Assembly: GCA_044348085.1 (NCBI GenBank)
Contig: JBIKTM010000008.1
Coordinates: 14,011-78,010, forward strand
Length of the DNA: 64,000 nt
Direction of reading: 5' to 3'
Origin: Verrucolacustris sp044348085
GTDB lineage: Bacteria; Verrucomicrobiota; Verrucomicrobiia; Methylacidiphilales; Verrucolacustridaceae
Shown here: positions 1-8,123 of the stretch, in pieces
How positions within the stretch are numbered: position 1 is the first letter of the stretch
Layout of the letters: each line of letters opens with the position of its first letter
The notes under the pieces: generated by a model
The model's input: the letters and a program-made list of their open reading frames with translations, nothing else
The model's database searches: none
What the model was told of the DNA's origin: nothing
Position numbers and translations under genes: made by a program

Positions 1-593
1 CCCTCTTACGCCAAGCTCGGGGAGGCAAAGTTGCCTACATCTTTCAAGAGCCCTCCACTTCTCTCAACCCCGTATTCTCTGTGGGTTTTCAGATTGCCGA
101 GGCTTTGCGACTCCACCAACCCAACCTGCCCAACACGTCAGACGAGGTAACTCGCTTGCTTGGCCTCGTGGGGATTCGCCAACCCGAACTTCGTGCTCGA
201 GATTACCCCCACCAACTCTCAGGCGGAATGCAGCAACGCGCGATGATTGCCATGGCCCTAGCTTGCCAACCAAAGCTACTCGTTGCCGATGAACCTACCA
301 CGGCTCTCGACGTCACTATTCAAGCCCAGATCCTCGATCTTCTTAGGGAACTGCGTCAGAAACTTGGAATGTCCGTACTCCTGATCACCCATAACTTCGG
401 AATCGTGGCAAACTTTGCCGATCGTGTTCTTGTAATGCTCGAGGGAAAACTTGTTGAGGAAGGTCCCGTAAAACAAATTCTCAGCTCCCCTCAACACCCC
501 TACACCAAGGCACTTCTCGACTGCATTCCCAGGCTGGGTCAAAAAACCAAACGTCTTGCCTCCATTGATCGCACCACCCTCGTTGCAAAATGA
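1..593 (+). CDS. Oligopeptide ABC transporter ATP-binding protein, 5' truncated by window edge
   Basis: ATPase subunit of an oligopeptide/dipeptide importer (OppD/DppD class), which powers peptide uptake from the cytoplasmic face. The reading frame is open from base 3, so the start and Walker A lie outside the window. Visible are the Q-loop (IFQEPSTSLNPVF, near bases 39-77), the ABC signature LSGGMQQRAMIAMAL, the Walker B/D-loop LLVADEPTTALD and the switch histidine in LLITHNFGIV. The tail HPYTKALLDCIPRLG is the oligopeptide-type C-terminal domain (oligo_HPY). An internal ATG at 81 lies after the Q-loop and cannot be the true start. The stop overlaps the start of the next gene (ATGA), so the two ATPases are co-translated, as in opp/dpp operons. 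Peptide specificity cannot be read from the ATPase. Confidence 0.93.
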   Translation, partial: LLRQARGGKVAYIFQEPSTSLNPVFSVGFQIAEALRLHQPNLPNTSDEVTRLLGLVGIRQPELRARDYPHQLSGGMQQRAMIAMALACQPKLLVADEPTTALDVTIQAQILDLLRELRQKLGMSVLLITHNFGIVANFADRVLVMLEGKLVEEGPVKQILSSPQHPYTKALLDCIPRLGQKTKRLASIDRTTLVAK

Positions 594-1384
594 ATACTCC
601 ACTTCTTGAAGTCAAAAATCTCTCCGTTCATTTTCCTGTCCGATCAGGACTTCTCCAGCGCCCCACAGGTGTAGTCAAAGCTCTCGACGACGTTTCCCTG
701 AAAATCGAACAGGGCACCACCCTGGGCTTAGTCGGCGAAAGCGGATCAGGCAAAACCACACTCGGACGAGTGATCGTTCGCCTAGTTGATCCCACGTCTG
801 GCTCGGTTTCCTATCAGGGCAAACCGATCACTTCCCTCTCTGGGGCTGAACTTCGCCCCTACCGCAAAAAGATTCAGATGGTTTTCCAGGATCCTTACAA
901 CTCTCTCAATCCACGACTTCGGATTGGAACTATCCTAGCTGAACCCCTTGAAATTCACTTTCCACAAATGACAACCTCGGATCGCATGGATCGCGTGGAC
1001 GAGCTTCTTCGCATCGTGGGACTTGATCCTGCCTTTGCACGCCGATTTCCACATGAGTTCAGCGGAGGTCAGCGCCAACGAATCGGGATTGCTCGCGCTC
1101 TCGCTGTCGAACCTGAGTTCATCATCTGCGACGAACCCGTCAGCGCCTTGGACGTCTCCGTCCAAGCTCAGATCGTGAATCTTCTAATGGATCTTCAGGA
1201 AAAACTTGGCCTGACCTATCTTTTTATCGCTCACGATCTCGCCGTCGTGGAACACGTCAGCGACCAGATCGCCGTCCTGGAACATGGCAAACTTGTTGAG
1301 GAGGGCCCATCGGAAACCATCACGACCCACCCCACCCACCCGTACACCAAGCGCCTTCTCGCCTCGATTCCATATCTGGCCTAA
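590..1384 (+). CDS. Oligopeptide ABC transporter ATP-binding protein (OppF/DppF type)
   Basis: Second ATPase of the peptide importer, 264 residues. Walker A is GLVGESGSGKTT (about residues 48-59), the Q-loop is VFQDPYNSLNPRL, the signature is FSGGQRQRIGIARAL, Walker B is FIICDEPVSALD and the H-loop is IAHDLAVVEH. The C-terminus HPTHPYTKRLLASIP is the oligo_HPY region. It starts with the ATG that overlaps the upstream stop by four bases, so it is translationally coupled to the OppD-like gene. It is the last gene of the operon; an AT-rich gap follows. The family length is often 300-330 residues, so this is at the short end. Opp/Dpp family membership is secure; the peptide substrate is not known. 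Confidence 0.93.
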   Translation: MNTPLLEVKNLSVHFPVRSGLLQRPTGVVKALDDVSLKIEQGTTLGLVGESGSGKTTLGRVIVRLVDPTSGSVSYQGKPITSLSGAELRPYRKKIQMVFQDPYNSLNPRLRIGTILAEPLEIHFPQMTTSDRMDRVDELLRIVGLDPAFARRFPHEFSGGQRQRIGIARALAVEPEFIICDEPVSALDVSVQAQIVNLLMDLQEKLGLTYLFIAHDLAVVEHVSDQIAVLEHGKLVEEGPSETITTHPTHPYTKRLLASIPYLA

Positions 1385-1484
1385 CCAACAATTTAAAAAG
1401 AAAGTATCTTTAGATCACAAACAACACCTGTAAGCAGATATACACAATGGGTTTGAGTAGCTTGATAGCTCATAATTGGAATAT

Positions 1485-2081
1485 CTACCTACACCAAATT
1501 CCCTCACTAGGACGAACTCCTTCCCGCAAAACCACCCAAGATTTATCCAAAAGTTGACCAGATTTTAATCCCTCAAGCTTTTCAGGCGACTGCTCAAGGA
1601 CTTTTCTGTCAGACTTAACCAAATATTTATTTGTATCTGAAGTCGAACGAACAAGAACGGCATAACCAAAATACTCGAATCCATATTTTCCACTTCCAAC
1701 TTTATCATAAACAGTCGATATGGGTTCTGCGTGCATTCGCAAACTACCTTGTAATGGCAGTTCACCCTCACCCTCTTGAATTGAAAACACTAAGCATTCC
1801 GCTTTTGCGGATTCAATTCCGCAAGGTTTTCCAAAAAGAATTAATCTCCACTTAAATCCACCCAATGGCTCTTTAAGAGAACTACCGTCATCGCGAAGGG
1901 TTACAAATCCTCCGATATCTTGTCGCTTATCATTGATTGATCCATAGTGATTTGAGGATTTTTTGGATAACTGATCATCCGTCTTAAGGCGCGATAAATC
2001 CAATTCTGCGTAACATGTTCCAGAAATAAACATTATCATATGGACAGCGAAAGCTAAATTCGAGTTCGTCCAACTTATCAT
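1485..2081 (-). CDS. Hypothetical secreted protein
   Basis: I do not recognise this 198-residue protein. Residues 1-25 have a hydrophobic run (LAFAVHMIMFISGTCYA) that could be a signal peptide ending at CYA|ELD. The rest is a mixed alpha/beta-like sequence with no motif I can name; the last third contains KSWVVLREGVRPSEG. The gene is clearly more AT-rich than its neighbours and stands alone between the peptide transporter and tRNA-Leu, both signs of lineage-specific or acquired DNA. Codon use is less GC-ending than in adjacent genes. It could be a real orphan; the chance that it is spurious is modest, given the length and the plausible leader. Confidence 0.5.
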   Translation of the reverse strand: MISWTNSNLAFAVHMIMFISGTCYAELDLSRLKTDDQLSKKSSNHYGSINDKRQDIGGFVTLRDDGSSLKEPLGGFKWRLILFGKPCGIESAKAECLVFSIQEGEGELPLQGSLRMHAEPISTVYDKVGSGKYGFEYFGYAVLVRSTSDTNKYLVKSDRKVLEQSPEKLEGLKSGQLLDKSWVVLREGVRPSEGIWCR

Positions 2082-2260
2082 CCCTCTTTTTTTATGTAAT
2101 TAGTATAATGGATCAAGACATTTATATTCGCTTTCTTCCTTCGCTTCTTTTACCCCGACCTTATTTCGAATGCCATAGGGTCTTAACCCCATAATCCCCA
2201 GATCCTTCTGGACCCAATCCTTGATCGCATCCGGCAGATGGAATCTCTCGCTTGCTTCGC

Positions 2261-2342
2261 TGCGCTCGAGAGGATTTGAACCTCCAAGGGTTGCCCCACT
2301 AGAACCTGAATCTAGCGCGTCTGCCAGTTTCGCCACGAGCGC
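2261..2342 (-). tRNA. tRNA-Leu (anticodon CAG)
   Basis: Read on the minus strand, the acceptor arm GCGCUCG (2342-2336) pairs perfectly with CGAGCGC (2268-2262), followed by discriminator A. The anticodon stem CUAGA/UCUAG encloses the loop UUCAGGU, giving anticodon CAG. The T-arm GGAGGUUCAAAUCCUC is canonical, and there is a long variable arm, as expected for a class II tRNA. CCA is not encoded. An antisense-looking reading frame across it (AKLADALDSG...) is the usual false translation of a bacterial tRNA-Leu. Confidence 0.96.
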
Positions 2343-2397
2343 GGAAGTTCAAACAATGCACCATTTCCCTAACCATTCCAACTTTTCTCACCCGACC

Positions 2398-3321
2398 CTA
2401 CTCAGGCCTATTTCCTGCCGCCAGCAAAGTCTGGAACCCCGGGCCCTCTTTCTCTTTTGCCACAACCTCGACAGACACTCCTTCAAATTTTGCTTCTCGC
2501 ATCAACCGCGCCAACTCCGCAGGAGAAAAACCTAGCCATACATCCGCATACATTTCACGAGCTGCCTCAAATGTATGCTCCACAAGATCTAAAACTAGAA
2601 GCGTCCCCCCAGGTCGAAGAATTTTCCACGCAGCCTCCAGCACTCGAGGAGGATGTACCGCGTGATGTAATGCCTGACTCAAAATGGCCACATCCACCGA
2701 CCCAAGCCGAATCGGTGGGTTCTCCATGTCTCCCAACCGATACTCCAGATTTTTCAATCCGCTTCGTTTGGCCAAATCTCGCCCCACCTCCACCATTCGA
2801 GGCGAGTGATCGACCGCAATCACCTTCTTAGCACGCGCTGCGAGAAGTTGAGAAATCAATCCCTCCCCTGCACCTAAATCCGCGTACACCTGACGGGGCG
2901 CCAGGGCCAAAAGCAACCGCCCCACCGCCTCCCAAGATCGACCCGGACAATACTTCTTACCCAACCGACCCGCGACTGCGTCAAAGTACCTTTTCGACTT
3001 CTCCTGCCGTTGCCCCAACACGCGCCGCAATGCCTCCCCATCCCGCGCCTGTGTTCCTAGCTCCCCCGCCGCACCTTCAGCCAAAGACCATATCTCCCTC
3101 GCCATCTCCGCTCGCCGATAATAAGCCTTTTGTCCCTCTCTTCGGTCGCGCAATAAACCCACCGACTTGAGTTGTGCAAGGTGATTGGAAATCCTCGACT
3201 GCCCAATCCCTAAAACCTCCTGCAACTCCGCAACCGAAAGCTCATTCTCACGCAACGCGGCTAAAATCCGTAGACGAGTTGGATCCGCCAACGCACTCAA
3301 AAGCTTAACTCGATGACTCAT
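2398..3321 (-). CDS. ArsR-family regulator fused to a class I SAM methyltransferase (SahR-like candidate)
   Basis: A 307-residue two-domain protein. Residues 1-90 are an ArsR-type winged helix (helix-turn-helix about LGIGQSRISNHLAQLKSVGLL, cut here at its most conserved part). Residues about 125-300 are a class I methyltransferase with motif I VYADLGAGEGLISQLL and a later segment ALHHAVHPPRVLEAAWKILRPGG. No metal-binding cysteines are seen in the HTH domain. It is divergent from metK-ahcY, with an 81-base gap holding a perfect palindrome. ArsR regulators next to SAM-cycle genes (SahR in Proteobacteria) sense S-adenosylhomocysteine; by that analogy the methyltransferase-like domain could be the ligand sensor. 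The domains are seen directly; the regulatory role is inferred. It could also be an active methyltransferase. Confidence 0.88.
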   Translation of the reverse strand: MSHRVKLLSALADPTRLRILAALRENELSVAELQEVLGIGQSRISNHLAQLKSVGLLRDRREGQKAYYRRAEMAREIWSLAEGAAGELGTQARDGEALRRVLGQRQEKSKRYFDAVAGRLGKKYCPGRSWEAVGRLLLALAPRQVYADLGAGEGLISQLLAARAKKVIAVDHSPRMVEVGRDLAKRSGLKNLEYRLGDMENPPIRLGSVDVAILSQALHHAVHPPRVLEAAWKILRPGGTLLVLDLVEHTFEAAREMYADVWLGFSPAELARLMREAKFEGVSVEVVAKEKEGPGFQTLLAAGNRPE

Positions 3322-3343
3322 GCTTCATATAGATTCATCATCT

Positions 3344-3353
3344 TATCATGATA
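3344..3353. promoter_or_regulatory. Perfect palindrome in the ArsR-metK divergent region, candidate operator
   Basis: TATCATGATA is a perfect 10-bp palindrome lying 22 bases upstream of the ArsR-methyltransferase start and about 50 bases upstream of metK, in an AT-rich gap. Its location between a regulator gene and its probable target operon makes it the best operator candidate. The length is short enough to occur by chance in AT-rich DNA. Confidence 0.4.
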
Positions 3354-3402
3354 TATCAATATTTATTCTTGCCTGCTTTCACTTTTGCGATACGTTGAAT
3401 CA

Positions 3403-4587
3403 ATGCACGGCAACTTCATCTTTTCCTCCGAGTCGGTCGGCGAGGGCCATCCAGACAAGGTATGCGACACCATTTCAGATGCTGTTCTTGACGCCTGTCT
3501 AAGCCAAGACCCAGCCAGTCGGGTTGCGTGTGAGACCCTCGTTAAATCCAATCTCGTTGTCGTGGCAGGCGAAATAACGACCCGAGCTAAGTTTGACTAC
3601 GACAAACTCATTCGGTCTGCCATTCGAGAAATTGGGTACACCAACGACGATGACGTCTTTCACGCCGATCGCGTCCACATTATGAACGCCCTCACCGGCC
3701 AAAGCCCCGATATCGCCCAAGGGGTTGATGCCCGCCGTGTCTCGGGAAAAAAAACTGCTGAGCAGGGTGCAGGTGATCAAGGTCTTATGTTTGGGTACGC
3801 CTGTCGGGAAACTCCGGAACTCATGCCCGCCCCCATCATGTTTTCCCACCGCCTCGGGCGAGAACTCAGCCGAATTCGCAAATCCGGCAAAGCCCCCTGG
3901 CTCCGGCCCGATGCCAAAACCCAAGTTTCGGTCGAATACCGCCACTCGAAGCCCGTTCGAATCACTGCAGTCGTTGTCTCGACCCAGCACGCTGCAAATG
4001 TATCCCACCGGCAAATTGAAAAGTTCATTACAGAAAAGCTCATTCGTCGAGTCCTTCCCTCCTCAATGCTCGATCGCAACACCGAATTTCTCGTCAACCC
4101 AACAGGACGTTTTGTTGTAGGCGGTCCCGAGGGAGATAGCGGGTTAACAGGCCGCAAAATTATCGTCGATACCTATGGCGGTGCGGGGCGACACGGAGGC
4201 GGGGCTTTCAGCGGTAAAGATCCTACCAAGGTAGATCGCAGTGCCGCGTATATGGGCCGCTATGTAGCCAAAAATATCGTCGCTGCAGGCTTGGCCGACA
4301 GGGTCGAGATCCAGTTTGCATACGCCATTGGACACCCCCACCCTGTTTCCGTGTGCCTCGACACATTTGGCACCGAAAAAGTCCCTTTCCGTAAAATCGA
4401 AAAAGCAGTCCACGAAACTTTCGACTTCCGCCCTGCCGAAATCATTCGCCAACTCCGTCTCCGTCGCCCCATTTACTCGAAAACAACCAACTACGGCCAC
4501 TTCGGCCATCGGGGAAAACTGGCTTACGCCCCGTGGGAGCATACGGACCGTGTCCGCGAACTCCGTCGTCACGCAGGCTTGAACTAA
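3403..4587 (+). CDS. metK: S-adenosylmethionine synthetase
   Basis: Makes S-adenosylmethionine from methionine and ATP in the cytoplasm; 394 residues, the usual MetK length. Conserved elements are GHPDKVCDTISDA near the N-terminus (ATP and Mg binding), GAGDQGLMFGYA (about residues 115-126), the glycine-rich P-loop-like GGGAFSGKDPTKVDRSAAY (about 262-280) and the C-terminal DFRPAEII segment. I chose the ATG at 3403 because family members begin right at the F-x-SESVGEGHPDK block; an in-frame TTG at 3385 adds only six unconserved residues. It is followed 22 bases later by ahcY, so the two form an operon for making SAM and removing the SAH by-product, probably under the divergent ArsR-type regulator. 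Confidence 0.97.
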   Translation: MHGNFIFSSESVGEGHPDKVCDTISDAVLDACLSQDPASRVACETLVKSNLVVVAGEITTRAKFDYDKLIRSAIREIGYTNDDDVFHADRVHIMNALTGQSPDIAQGVDARRVSGKKTAEQGAGDQGLMFGYACRETPELMPAPIMFSHRLGRELSRIRKSGKAPWLRPDAKTQVSVEYRHSKPVRITAVVVSTQHAANVSHRQIEKFITEKLIRRVLPSSMLDRNTEFLVNPTGRFVVGGPEGDSGLTGRKIIVDTYGGAGRHGGGAFSGKDPTKVDRSAAYMGRYVAKNIVAAGLADRVEIQFAYAIGHPHPVSVCLDTFGTEKVPFRKIEKAVHETFDFRPAEIIRQLRLRRPIYSKTTNYGHFGHRGKLAYAPWEHTDRVRELRRHAGLN

Positions 4588-4609
4588 CCCCAATAGGAGA
4601 AACCCAACC

Positions 4610-6067
4610 ATGACTACCGCAACTCTTGAACCAAAAACGAAACAACCCAAAACACAAAAATCTTCACCTGAATACAAAGTAAAAGATATCTCCCTTGCCG
4701 AGTTCGGACGCAAGGAGATCGAAATTGCAGAGAAGGAGATGCCAGGTTTGATGGCCATCCGCGAAAAATACGCCAAGGGCAAGCCCCTAGCTGGTGTCCG
4801 CGTAACTGGTTCCCTGCATATGACGATTCAAACCGCAGTCCTCATCGAAACTTTCGTTGCCCTCGGAGCCGATGTTCGGTGGGCCAGCTGCAATATTTTC
4901 TCTACCCAAGATCAAGCCGCCGCTGCGATTGCAGCTACCGGCGTTCCCGTCTTCGCTTGGAAAGGTGAAACTCTCGAGGAGTACTGGGATTGCACGTGGA
5001 AAGCCATCGTCAACCCCCAAGGCCTTGGACCCCAACTCGTCATCGATGACGGGGGCGACGTCACCCTCTTCCTTCACAAAGGATATGAACTCGAAAACGG
5101 CGATGGTTGGGTCAATACCCCCAGCTCCAGCGAAGAAGAAAAGGTCATCAAAAATCTTCTCAAAAAGGTCCATGCTGAACATCCCAATATTTTCCATGCC
5201 CTAGTCAAGGAGTGGAAAGGAGTCGCCGAAGAAACGACCACGGGTGTGCACCGGCTCTACAAGTTGCAGGAGCTTGGAAAACTCCTAGTTCCCGCATTCA
5301 ACGTCAATGATGCCGTCACCAAATCGAAGTTCGACAACCTGTACGGCTGTCGCCATTCCCTTGTCGACGGACTGAATCGTGCCCTCGATGTGATGATCTC
5401 CGGCAAAGTGGCCGTGGTGTGCGGATATGGCGATGTCGGAAAAGGTTCCGCCCAATCCCTGAGAGGCCAAGGAGCCCGCGTGATCGTGACCGAAATCGAT
5501 CCGATCAATGCTCTCCAAGCCGCTATGGAGGGATTTGAGGTCACAACCATCGAGGACACTCTTGGACGAGCAGATATTTACATCACCACCACGGGGAATC
5601 GGGATGTCATCACCCTCGAGCATATGACCAAGATGAAAGACCAAGCCGTGGTCGCAAACATCGGTCACTTCGACAACGAAATCCAAGTCGATAAACTCAA
5701 CACTCACACAGGAGTTCGCCGAGTGAACATCAAGCCTCAGCTCGACAAGTATGTCTTCGCGAATGGCCGGGAGCTCTTTCTGCTCGCAGAAGGTCGGCTC
5801 GTGAACCTGGGTTGCGCCACAGGGCACCCCAGCTTCGTCATGAGCGCAAGCTTCTCCAATCAAACCCTAGCCGCCCTCGACCTCTGGAAAAATCGCACTC
5901 TGTACAAGCCAGCGGTTTATGTCCTGCCAAAAAACCTGGACGAGGAAGTAGCTCGCCTGCACTTGGAAAAGATCGGCGTCAAACTAACCAAGCTGACCAA
6001 AGATCAATCCGAGTATCTCGGCATTCCCGTTGGCGGCCCCTACAAGCCCTCCCACTACCGGTACTAA
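4610..6067 (+). CDS. ahcY: Adenosylhomocysteinase
   Basis: Hydrolyses S-adenosylhomocysteine to adenosine and homocysteine, relieving product inhibition of methyltransferases; NAD-dependent and cytoplasmic. The 485-residue protein has the substrate-domain block near residue 65 (TGSLHMTIQTAVLIETF), FAWKGETLEEYWDC, the NAD-binding Rossmann motif CGYGDVGKGSAQ (about 262-273) and the diagnostic C-terminus KPSHYRY. It carries the extra segment of about 40 residues near 160-205 (ENGDGWVN... KNLLKKVH) that distinguishes one class of bacterial and plant enzymes. A clear AGGAG at 4595-4599 precedes the ATG. It is the second gene of the metK-ahcY operon. Its stop overlaps by four bases with the stop of the convergent secreted-protein gene. 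Confidence 0.97.
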   Translation: MTTATLEPKTKQPKTQKSSPEYKVKDISLAEFGRKEIEIAEKEMPGLMAIREKYAKGKPLAGVRVTGSLHMTIQTAVLIETFVALGADVRWASCNIFSTQDQAAAAIAATGVPVFAWKGETLEEYWDCTWKAIVNPQGLGPQLVIDDGGDVTLFLHKGYELENGDGWVNTPSSSEEEKVIKNLLKKVHAEHPNIFHALVKEWKGVAEETTTGVHRLYKLQELGKLLVPAFNVNDAVTKSKFDNLYGCRHSLVDGLNRALDVMISGKVAVVCGYGDVGKGSAQSLRGQGARVIVTEIDPINALQAAMEGFEVTTIEDTLGRADIYITTTGNRDVITLEHMTKMKDQAVVANIGHFDNEIQVDKLNTHTGVRRVNIKPQLDKYVFANGRELFLLAEGRLVNLGCATGHPSFVMSASFSNQTLAALDLWKNRTLYKPAVYVLPKNLDEEVARLHLEKIGVKLTKLTKDQSEYLGIPVGGPYKPSHYRY

Positions 6068-6942
6068 AACCGGGGCGGGGTTCGTGGATTAGGCACGTTC
6101 CAAAGATTGTCGTAAGGGGAGTATCCCGCGGCAGGGGGTGCACCCACTGTCTTTTTAGCCTCAGGCTGATTGACGAGCGGGCTCGGCTTCACTTGGGCCG
6201 TTACCTTCTTTTCACTACCCGGAGGCACCGAGTAGGGATCTTGGGAAATCCTCTGATACGAACCTGAGGGAACTTGGGGCGCCTGACCCGCCGCGTTTAA
6301 ACGCGAATCATAAGATCCACTTGGCGGCATAATGGGGCGCGCACCGGACTGAAAATCTTTTCCTAGCGGACTACTCCCCTGTGGCCCAGTAAATGAATCA
6401 AAACTTGGACTAACACGCCCATCCCCAGAATTCATTGCTCGAGGCTGGACCCCGTCCAAACCCGTCACAGGAGTAAGCTTATTCGCGCCCTCACTCTTCA
6501 CCCCAGGCAAACTGCTCTGAGATACCGCAGGCGCCGCTCTTCCATCATTCTCTTTTTTTAAGTCTGCCTTTTCCTTCTTTTCCATCACCTGCTTTTCTTG
6601 AGCTTCTTTGGCATCTTTCGCCTTCTTCTCCTCAAGCGCAGCCGTGTCCTCCTGCTTCTTTTTTGCAGCATCCTGCAAAGCTTTCATATCCTGCCCCCAA
6701 TCCTTCGTGTCCGCCTTACTTGGATCGGCTGCAGGAGGACGCGGTTGTGGGATCGAGCTAGTCGAATTTGGATCGATAGGGGGAAGTTTTGCTTCAGGCA
6801 CCGCACTCTCTATATCGGTCAACGGAAGTGCAGCTTTGGTGCTCGGCAAATCTTTCGTGGATTCAGCCGTCGATCCCTCATACTGCGCCCAACATATTCC
6901 ACTCAACGCAAAACCCAGCACAATGCTCAAGGTCTTTCTCAT
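6064..6942 (-). CDS. Secreted low-complexity, proline-rich protein with a charged coiled-coil segment
   Basis: I do not recognise a family. The 292 residues begin with a clean signal peptide (MRKTLSIVLGFALSGICWAQ, cleavage after CWA). Residues about 85-140 are very rich in Lys, Glu and Ala (AALEEKKAKDAKEAQEKQ) and should form a coiled coil. The remainder is rich in Pro, Ser, Gly and Gln, with repeated tyrosine-containing patches such as PSGSYDS, PSGSYQR, QDPYSVPPG and GYSPYDN. Such proteins are probably disordered and exported to the periplasm or outer membrane. It is convergent with ahcY, and its upstream region faces the MidA-like gene. Function unknown; homologues are likely to be lineage-restricted. 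Confidence 0.65.
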   Translation of the reverse strand: MRKTLSIVLGFALSGICWAQYEGSTAESTKDLPSTKAALPLTDIESAVPEAKLPPIDPNSTSSIPQPRPPAADPSKADTKDWGQDMKALQDAAKKKQEDTAALEEKKAKDAKEAQEKQVMEKKEKADLKKENDGRAAPAVSQSSLPGVKSEGANKLTPVTGLDGVQPRAMNSGDGRVSPSFDSFTGPQGSSPLGKDFQSGARPIMPPSGSYDSRLNAAGQAPQVPSGSYQRISQDPYSVPPGSEKKVTAQVKPSPLVNQPEAKKTVGAPPAAGYSPYDNLWNVPNPRTPPRF

Positions 6943-7013
6943 ATGGTTAAAGTAATTCTCATCTCCCCCTCGTCAATCTCGCTCCTAGCTTCCTCATTCC
7001 TTAAGCTAATCCC

Positions 7014-8123
7014 GTGACACACTCAATTTCCTCCATTCTCAAAGAAGAGAATCTACGGAATGGCCCAATTCGATTTGATAGATTCATGGAAATATGTCTC
7101 TATCAACAGGATACAGGTTTCTACTCCTCGGGAAAAACCCGTACTGGAACCCAAGGAGATTTTCTAACCCCAGTTTCTACAGGCCCTGTCTTAGGCCAAC
7201 TCCTCGCCCTTCAAATTACCGAACTTGCTCAATCTCTCAAAAATCCAACCTCCTTGCACCTTGTCGAACAGGGAGCCGATCAAGGGCATCTCGCGCTCGA
7301 TATCCTTTCCTCACTAGCTCAGAGAGGACCCCACCTCCTCTCCTCTATCCATTTTCACCTCATCGAACCCTCTCCCGTTCTTGCACAGCAACAAAAACAC
7401 TCTCTCCAGCCTTTCCTGTCAAAAATTACCATTCACTGGCACCCCGATCTCACCTCACTTCCTGCTCTATCCCATCTCACCTACTTTTACTCCTGCGAAC
7501 TTCTCGACAGCTTTCCAGTTCGCATGATCCGCTTTTTTACTGGTCAATGGCACGAACGTTTCGTCACTCAAATCTCAGATCGATGGGTGTGGATCGATCA
7601 ACCTGCCTCACCCGAACTACTCACAGAAATCCATCGCTGGTCGATTCCTTCAATCGAAGGATTTACGGCAGAAATTCGTCTGCCCATCTCTCCTTGGCTT
7701 ACCCTTATATCCGAAAAGATCGAACAAGGAGCCGTTCTCACCCTCGATTACGGACTTCCGGCAGCCGACCTCTATCACCCATCCCGATCTGCAGGAACCC
7801 TCGTCGCGCTGCGAAAACATAAATCCGCTTCCGATCCCCTCTCATGCCCGGGAGAGCAAGACCTCACTGCTCACCTCAACTTCTCCCAACTGGTCGAAGA
7901 CGGATTAAAATTAGGTTTTCAATCCTATGGTCCACACCCCTTTATGACTGCCCTTACTCGCCAAGCCACCCCCCTCCTTCGCGAATCACAACCCCTACCC
8001 GAAAAGTGGACCCGCAATTTTCAACATCTCGTCCACCCAAACTTTTTTGGTCAGACCCACCTCGCACTTCTTCAAACCAAAAACCTCCCCGCCTCCTTTC
8101 GTCCAAGCATGTTTTCAAACTAA
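7014..8123 (+). CDS. SAM-dependent methyltransferase, MidA/NDUFAF7 family
   Basis: A 369-residue class I methyltransferase of the MidA/NDUFAF7 group, whose mitochondrial member methylates an arginine of a complex I subunit; bacterial substrates are mostly unknown. Family marks: RFDRFMEICLYQQDTGFYS near residue 20, TGTQGDFLTPVSTGPVLG (about 44-61), the motif I-like stretch HLVEQGADQGHLALDIL (about 86-102, with VEQG in place of VExGxGxG), the YFYSCELLDSFPV segment (about 158-170) and LTLDYG (about 244-249). It starts at a GTG, since the first family block follows within 20 residues. Its stop overlaps by four bases with the convergent recN stop. The partly altered glycine motif suggests checking SAM binding. 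Confidence 0.85.
   Translation: MTHSISSILKEENLRNGPIRFDRFMEICLYQQDTGFYSSGKTRTGTQGDFLTPVSTGPVLGQLLALQITELAQSLKNPTSLHLVEQGADQGHLALDILSSLAQRGPHLLSSIHFHLIEPSPVLAQQQKHSLQPFLSKITIHWHPDLTSLPALSHLTYFYSCELLDSFPVRMIRFFTGQWHERFVTQISDRWVWIDQPASPELLTEIHRWSIPSIEGFTAEIRLPISPWLTLISEKIEQGAVLTLDYGLPAADLYHPSRSAGTLVALRKHKSASDPLSCPGEQDLTAHLNFSQLVEDGLKLGFQSYGPHPFMTALTRQATPLLRESQPLPEKWTRNFQHLVHPNFFGQTHLALLQTKNLPASFRPSMFSN

Noticed and set aside
2100..2336. Minus-strand reading frame beginning AKLADALDSGSSGATLGG
   Set aside because: It is the well-known false translation of a bacterial tRNA-Leu; the tRNA at 2261-2342 explains it.
3322..3402. Possible SAM or SAH riboswitch before metK
   Set aside because: The gap is AT-rich and too short to hold the known riboswitch architectures; a regulator gene with a candidate operator explains control better.
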